Below are positions 6,311 through 10,105 of a DNA stretch of 10,105 nt, piece by piece. The stretch lies in the NCBI GenBank assembly GCA_017472375.1, contig JAFUQL010000311.1, positions 1 through 10,105 of the forward strand, written 5' to 3'. The first letter of the stretch is position 1. Each line of letters starts with the position of its first letter. Below the pieces are notes generated by a model that was not told the origin of the DNA, did not search any database, and was given only the letters and a program-made list of their open reading frames with translations. The position numbers and the translations under genes were made by a program. This stretch comes from Oscillospiraceae bacterium (GTDB taxonomy: Bacteria > Bacillota > Clostridia > Oscillospirales > Ruminococcaceae).

Positions 6311-6365
6311 AGACACAATGCGACACCGAGCGCAAACGACCCCAAGCAAAAAAGGAGATGCAGCT

Positions 6366-7268
6366 ATGAACGCGATCGAGATCCGAAACCTGACCAAGAG
6401 CTTTCGCGGGCTCTATGCAGTGGATCACCTGAACATGACCGTCCCAGTGGGAGCCATCTACGGCTTCATCGGTGAGAACGGCTCCGGCAAATCCACCACC
6501 GAAAAGCTCATCTGCGGCCATCTGGTGCCGGACAAGGGCACCATCAAACTGTTCGGCCGCAAGTATACGGATGCAGGCGTCCGGGTGCGGGTGGGCGCGC
6601 TGATCGAGAACGCCGGCTGCTTCCCCCACTCCAGCGTCTGGGACAATCTGAAGATGCAGGCCCTCAATCTGGGTCTGGCCGACCCCGATCAGGAGATCCG
6701 CCGGGTGCTGGAGATCGTCCGCATGGAGGACTCTGCCGATCTGAAGTTCCGCAAATGTTCTCTGGGCATGAAGCAGCGTGTCGGCATCGCCATGGCCCTG
6801 CTGGGTGACCCGGCCCTGCTGATCCTGGACGAGCCCATCAACGGTCTGGACGCCGACGGCATGCGGCTCATGCGGGAAGTTCTGGTGGACATCACCAAAA
6901 ACTATCACTGCACCGTGCTGATCTCCTCCCATATCCTGGGCGAACTGGAGAAGATCGCCACCCACTACGGCATCATCCGCCAGGGCCGCATGATCATGGA
7001 GCTCACCGCCGAGGAACTGGAGGGCCGTGCCCGTTCCTTTGTCTCCCTCAAGACCCGGGACATGGCTGGCGCGAAAGCCGCGCTGTGCGCCCGCTTCGCG
7101 GACGTCCGCGAGGAGGAGGGCTGCCTGCGTGTCTATGATGTGGACGATACCGAGGGCATCGTGGACTATCTGATGAAACAGGGGCATCCGGTCAGTGAGA
7201 TCACCAAAAACCGGATCGGCCTTGAGGAATATTACATCGAATTGATGAGCAAAAAGGAGGCAGACTGA
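6366..7268 (+). CDS. ABC transporter ATP-binding protein, BcrA type (first copy)
   Basis: This 300-residue ATPase should drive an ABC-2 exporter from the cytoplasmic side. Walker A is GENGSGKST (36-44), the signature loop is SLGMKQR (132-138) instead of LSGGQ, Walker B ends in D155-E156 (LLILDEP), and H189 is the switch histidine. The Q-loop region reads ALIENAGCF, with Glu where many ABC proteins have Gln; both variants are common in the BcrA/antibiotic-peptide exporter group. Residues after about 215 form an accessory C-terminal domain ending LEEYYIELMSKK. The start is ATG 6366, with AAAGGAG (6351-6357) 8 bases upstream; an in-frame start at 6306 overlaps the proposed -10 and is rejected. 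The permease begins one base after the stop. The protein is closely related to the ATPase at 8116. The substrate is unknown; a peptide antibiotic or other toxic amphiphile is a family-based guess. Confidence 0.93.
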   Translation: MNAIEIRNLTKSFRGLYAVDHLNMTVPVGAIYGFIGENGSGKSTTEKLICGHLVPDKGTIKLFGRKYTDAGVRVRVGALIENAGCFPHSSVWDNLKMQALNLGLADPDQEIRRVLEIVRMEDSADLKFRKCSLGMKQRVGIAMALLGDPALLILDEPINGLDADGMRLMREVLVDITKNYHCTVLISSHILGELEKIATHYGIIRQGRMIMELTAEELEGRARSFVSLKTRDMAGAKAALCARFADVREEEGCLRVYDVDDTEGIVDYLMKQGHPVSEITKNRIGLEEYYIELMSKKEAD

Positions 7269-7269
7269 G

Positions 7270-8100
7270 ATGGAAAAGCACGAATTGCGGTTTGAGTCCC
7301 CCAGCTTTTTCAAGCGGCTGCGGGGGATGCTGAGCGTGGACTTTTACCGGCTGTTCCACACCCCCATGTACTACATCTTCCTCGCCATCGCGGCCATGAT
7401 CCCAGCGCTGATCCTGGGCACTTCCGGGATGCCCAACCCCCAGACCGGCGCGGCCGCCGCCCCCCTGTACACCAACACATGGCACATCGTCGCCGCTGAG
7501 ACCCCGCTGTATGTGGTGAACCACATCGGCGAGTACGCCAACATGAACATGGTGTTCCTGTTCGGCGGCATCATGGTGTCCATCTTCATCGGCCACGACT
7601 ACAAGAGCGGCTACGTCAAGCAGCTGTTCACCACCCACGCCAAAAAACAGGATTACATGATCTCCAAGACCCTTGTGGGGGCTTTCTCCATGGCCTGTAT
7701 GTGTGTCACCTACCTGCTGGGCGGCGTGGGCGCGGGTCTGCTCACCGGCACCTCCATGGAAGTCCATGCGGGCAGCCTTGTGATCGCCCTGCTCAGCAAG
7801 CTGGTCATGAGCCTGGGCTGGGCCAGCCTGTACACCTTCCTGAATGTGATCTTCCGGCGCTATTTCGGCATCTCCATCGCCTCCTGTTTCTTTTTCGGCA
7901 CCGGCATCCTGATCATTGGCGCGGCGGCCATCGTGGGCAATTCTTCCCTGCTCAATGTGTTCCTGTACGGCGCATCGGTATACGCCTGCCTGTCCAGCAC
8001 ACCGCTGACTCTGGCGGTTTGCCTGGCGGTGTCCGCGGGCTGGGCGGCCTTTTACACGCTGGCCGGTACCCTGATCCTCAACAAGTCCGACGTTTACTGA
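7270..8100 (+). CDS. ABC-2 type permease (first copy)
   Basis: This 276-residue membrane protein has six predicted spans (about 34-52, 92-108, 135-158, 170-195, 199-223 and 246-270), the usual ABC-2 permease layout. A larger loop between spans 1 and 2 (residues 53-91) probably faces outside. After span 2 comes IGHDYKSGYVKQLFT (107-121), a cytoplasmic coupling-type segment shared with the second permease (IGDDFRSGYAKNLFT). The C-terminus ends NKSDVY, also like its paralogue. ATG 7270 is one base after the ATPase stop, and AGGAGG (7255-7260) within the end of the ATPase gene is 9 bases upstream, so the pair is probably translationally coupled. It should form the membrane channel for one of the two ATPases. 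The substrate cannot be read from sequence. Confidence 0.88.
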   Translation: MEKHELRFESPSFFKRLRGMLSVDFYRLFHTPMYYIFLAIAAMIPALILGTSGMPNPQTGAAAAPLYTNTWHIVAAETPLYVVNHIGEYANMNMVFLFGGIMVSIFIGHDYKSGYVKQLFTTHAKKQDYMISKTLVGAFSMACMCVTYLLGGVGAGLLTGTSMEVHAGSLVIALLSKLVMSLGWASLYTFLNVIFRRYFGISIASCFFFGTGILIIGAAAIVGNSSLLNVFLYGASVYACLSSTPLTLAVCLAVSAGWAAFYTLAGTLILNKSDVY

Positions 8101-8115
8101 TAGGAGGCGGTTCCT

Positions 8116-9033
8116 GTGAATGCGATCGAGATCAAAAATCTGACCAAAAATTATGGCAAAAAGCAGGCGCTTCGCGGCCTCAGCATGACCGTGCCCGAGG
8201 GGGCCATCTACGGTTTCATCGGTGAGAACGGCTCCGGCAAGTCCACCACCGAGAAGCTCATCTGCGGCCTGTTGACCCCCGGCGGCGGCAGCATCAAGCT
8301 GTTTGGCCGGGACTACACCGACCCGGACGTGCGGGCGAAGATCGGCGTGCTGATCGAGGCCCCCGGCTGCTACGCCAACTACAGCGTGTGGAACAACATG
8401 ATGCTCCAGGCCGCCAACCTCGGGCTGAAGCACGGGGAAAAAGAGGTGGCCAGGGCACTCAAGACTGTGCGCATGGAGGGCGCAGCCTCCAACAAATTCA
8501 AGAACTGCTCGCTGGGCATGAAGCAGCGCATCGGCATCGCCATGGCGCTGCTGGGCGATCCCGCTCTGCTGATCCTCGACGAGCCCATCAACGGCCTGGA
8601 CGTGGACGGAATGCGCATCATGCGGGAGGTGCTGGTGGACATCACCAGGAATTATCACTGCACCGTGCTGATCTCCTCCCACATTCTGGGCGAGCTGGAG
8701 AAGATCGCCACCCACTACGGCATCGTCCGGGGTGGGCGCATGATCCGCGAGATGACCGCGGCTGAACTGGAAGCGGACTGCCGCACTTATGTGGCCCTGC
8801 AGACCGGCGAGATGCGCCGCACCAAGGCACTGCTTGCCTGCAAGTACACCCGGGTGGAGGAGGACGAGGCCGGGTACATCCGCGTCTACGATGCAGCCGC
8901 ACCCGAAGAGATCGTCACCCACCTGTACGAAAACGGCATCCTTGTGCGGGAAATCAAGACAGATAAGGTCAGTCTGGAAGAATATTACATCGATCTGATG
9001 AAGAAAAAGGGGGATGGTCAGCATGAAATTTGA
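8116..9033 (+). CDS. ABC transporter ATP-binding protein, BcrA type (second copy)
   Basis: This 305-residue ATPase is a paralogue of the one at 6366. Motifs fall at the same residues: Walker A GENGSGKST (36-44), signature SLGMKQR (132-138), and a LILDEPINGLD Walker B. Over the 73 residues from the signature cysteine (C131) through THYGI, the two differ at only four positions, all conservative (V/I, A/V, L/I, K/R). The C-terminal accessory domain is much more divergent, apart from the final LEEYYIDLMKKK. The start is GTG 8116, with AGGAGG (8102-8107) 8 bases upstream; the first copy uses ATG at the matching codon. It begins 15 bases after the first permease and overlaps the second by 11 bases. 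Q-loop region VLIEAPGCY again has Glu. Confidence 0.93.
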   Translation: MNAIEIKNLTKNYGKKQALRGLSMTVPEGAIYGFIGENGSGKSTTEKLICGLLTPGGGSIKLFGRDYTDPDVRAKIGVLIEAPGCYANYSVWNNMMLQAANLGLKHGEKEVARALKTVRMEGAASNKFKNCSLGMKQRIGIAMALLGDPALLILDEPINGLDVDGMRIMREVLVDITRNYHCTVLISSHILGELEKIATHYGIVRGGRMIREMTAAELEADCRTYVALQTGEMRRTKALLACKYTRVEEDEAGYIRVYDAAAPEEIVTHLYENGILVREIKTDKVSLEEYYIDLMKKKGDGQHEI

Positions 9034-9820
9034 ACACAACGGCTTTGGCCGGCAGCTTCGCACCATGCTGCGGGTGGACTTCCGCCGGATGTTCACCATG
9101 CCGCTGATCTACATTCTGCTGGGCACCGCCCTCGCCATGCCCATTCTGATCCTGGTCATGACCACCATGATGGACGGCAGCGTCTCGGTCGACCCGGTCA
9201 CCGGCGCTGAGACGATCCTTCATGGCTTCGACAGCACCTGGCAGGTCATCGGCACCGTCAGCGGCGCGGGTGCCGGGGCGGCCATGGACATGACCAGCAT
9301 GTGCAACATCAACCTGATCTACTTTGCTGCGGCTGTGCTGGTCTGCCTGTTCATTGGGGACGACTTCCGCAGCGGCTACGCCAAGAACCTGTTTACCGTG
9401 CGGGCTGTCCGCACCGATTACGTCGTCTCCAAGACGGCGGTGTGCATGGTAGGCGGCGTGCTGATGATGCTGGCCTTCTTCGCCGGTGCCGTCCTCGGCG
9501 GTGCCATCGCAGGGCTGCCCGCCGAGCTGAGCGTGGGCGGGGTGTTCGGCCTTGTGCTGTGCATGGTCTGCAAGTGCCTGCTGCTGGCGGTCTTTGTGCC
9601 CATCTTCGTTGTGATGAGCGTCATTGGCCGGCAGCGGGTGTGGATGTCCATTCTGGGCTCCCTCTTTGCGGGGATGCTGCTGTTCATGATGGTGCCCATG
9701 CTGACCCCGCTGAACGCTGATCTGATGAACGTCCTGCTGTGCGCCGCAGGCGGTGCGATGTTCTGTTTTGGGCTGGGTCTGGTCAGCAGCCGCATTCTGA
9801 AAAAGAGCGATCTTGTGTAA
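9023..9820 (+). CDS. ABC-2 type permease (second copy)
   Basis: This 265-residue, six-span protein (about 27-47, 97-112, 136-163, 172-200, 207-226 and 236-255) is a diverged paralogue of the first permease. Shared landmarks are VDFRRMFTMP before span 1, IGDDFRSGYAKNLFT after span 2, DYVVSKT before span 3 and a KKSDLV end. The loop between spans 1 and 2 differs in sequence (DPVTGAETILHGFDSTWQ), which may point to a different ligand or a division of labour. I chose ATG 9023 because the A/G-rich tract ending GGGGG (9009-9013) is 9 bases upstream. The ATG at 9014 in the same frame touches that tract. The start overlaps the ATPase gene by 11 bases, implying translational coupling. Confidence 0.88.
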   Translation: MKFEHNGFGRQLRTMLRVDFRRMFTMPLIYILLGTALAMPILILVMTTMMDGSVSVDPVTGAETILHGFDSTWQVIGTVSGAGAGAAMDMTSMCNINLIYFAAAVLVCLFIGDDFRSGYAKNLFTVRAVRTDYVVSKTAVCMVGGVLMMLAFFAGAVLGGAIAGLPAELSVGGVFGLVLCMVCKCLLLAVFVPIFVVMSVIGRQRVWMSILGSLFAGMLLFMMVPMLTPLNADLMNVLLCAAGGAMFCFGLGLVSSRILKKSDLV

Positions 9821-9853
9821 CTCTGTGTGATCTTATCCGATAAAACGGCCAAA

Positions 9854-9899
9854 GGGCCTGCCGTCTGCACACCGCAGACGGCAGGCCCATTTTCTTTTT
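9854..9899 (+). terminator. Rho-independent terminator of the ABC exporter operon
   Basis: A perfect 15-bp GC-rich stem (9854-9868 with 9874-9888) closes an ACACC loop and is followed by a T-rich tract (ATTTTCTTTTT, 9889-9899). It lies 33 bases after the permease stop. Confidence 0.93.
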
Positions 9900-9964
9900 G
9901 CTCTTTGGGGAACAGTTTTTGGGGGAGGAGTTGTTCGACAAATTGGGGTTTGCGGTTTCCTTAT

Positions 9965-10050
9965 AAGGCTGCTGCAGAGGTGCAATCCCTCATTCACGGC
10001 GGCGCCGTGACAGCTCCCTTTGCACAAGGGAGCCTTTAAGTCGCAGAGGT
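9965..10050 (+). repeat. Palindromic double-hairpin intergenic repeat, possibly MITE-like
   Basis: Two adjacent perfect hairpins are present: TCACGGC (9994-10000) with GCCGTGA (10004-10010), and GCTCCCTT (10013-10020) with AAGGGAGC (10026-10033). AAGGCT (9965-9970) is the reverse complement of AGCCTT (10031-10036), giving an outer dyad, and GCAGAGGT occurs at both 9974-9981 and 10043-10050. The whole resembles the short repeats scattered between genes in Faecalibacterium-like genomes, recognised from memory. It encodes no protein and has no T-run directly after the hairpins, so I do not call it a terminator. Confidence 0.6.
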
Positions 10051-10105
10051 CCGGCCTATTTTTTTTTCGTAACATCGCAAAAAAACATGACAAGCAAAAC
10101 CGCCG
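10051..10105. other. AT-rich intergenic end with no gene recognised
   Basis: Nine T residues (10059-10067) and seven A residues (10073-10084 region) flank a short centre, giving a loose dyad. No reading frame, ribosome binding site or convincing promoter is visible before the window ends. Confidence 0.4.

Noticed and set aside
6306..6365. Upstream in-frame start for the first ATPase
   Set aside because: It overlaps the possible promoter and has no Shine-Dalgarno sequence; the second ATPase begins with the same MNAIEI residues as ATG 6366.
1235..9099. Long open frames on the minus strand (for example 1235-2764, 3195-4778, 6261-7313 and 7201-9099)
   Set aside because: They lie antisense to well-identified genes, contain low-complexity His/Gly/Gln/Ala-rich translations typical of reversed GC-rich codons, match no family and lack ribosome binding sites.
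6366..9820. Lantibiotic or bacteriocin biosynthesis and immunity cluster
   Set aside because: The exporter type would fit, but I found no precursor peptide, modification enzyme, peptidase or two-component system, and terminators bound the operon on both sides.
10059..10084. T-run and A-run flanking a short centre near the window end, possible bidirectional terminator
   Set aside because: There is no GC-rich stem next to either run; it may be only an AT-rich spacer.

Overview
The window looks like chromosomal DNA from a GC-rich, low-redundancy Firmicute, most likely a gut Oscillospiraceae relative of Faecalibacterium, Gemmiger or Subdoligranulum. This is inferred from several things: strong AGGAGG ribosome binding sites, the rpsF-ssb-rpsR gene order, a Firmicutes-type (class 2) GalT, C/G-ending codons, and a palindromic intergenic repeat of a style I associate with these genomes. 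All ten genes lie on the + strand, and the long minus-strand reading frames are GC-driven shadows.

Layout. (1) Positions 1-1034 hold the 3' end of a polytopic membrane protein, probably a GT-C-like glycosyltransferase, closed by a terminator. (2) Positions 1185-3158 form a two-gene unit. A zinc-finger membrane protein (prokaryotic RING-like finger, zinc ribbon and DUF2628-like membrane part) is followed by galU and a terminator. (3) Positions 3159-4871 carry galT behind a 180-base leader rich in inverted repeats. GalU and GalT both feed the UDP-sugar pool: GalU makes UDP-glucose, and GalT uses it to turn galactose-1-phosphate into UDP-galactose. No galK or galE is in the window. (4) Positions 4920-6228 are the ribosomal protein S6 / single-strand DNA-binding protein / ribosomal protein S18 operon. 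It has a consensus promoter, a structured leader that may be an S6:S18 autoregulatory element, and a strong terminator. (5) Positions 6248-9899 hold two consecutive ATPase-permease pairs of a BcrA-type ABC-2 exporter. They clearly arose by tandem duplication and are tightly packed as one operon, with a candidate direct-repeat operator upstream and a perfect 15-bp-stem terminator downstream. (6) Positions 9900-10105 are intergenic and contain a double-hairpin palindromic repeat that looks like a small dispersed element.

Most of the window is ordinary housekeeping and transport DNA. I see no CRISPR array, transposase, phage gene, tRNA or rRNA, and no convincing new multi-gene system. The points most worth a second look are the rpsF leader, the terminal repeat element, the duplicated exporter with its upstream repeats, the galT leader and the zinc-finger membrane protein upstream of galU.
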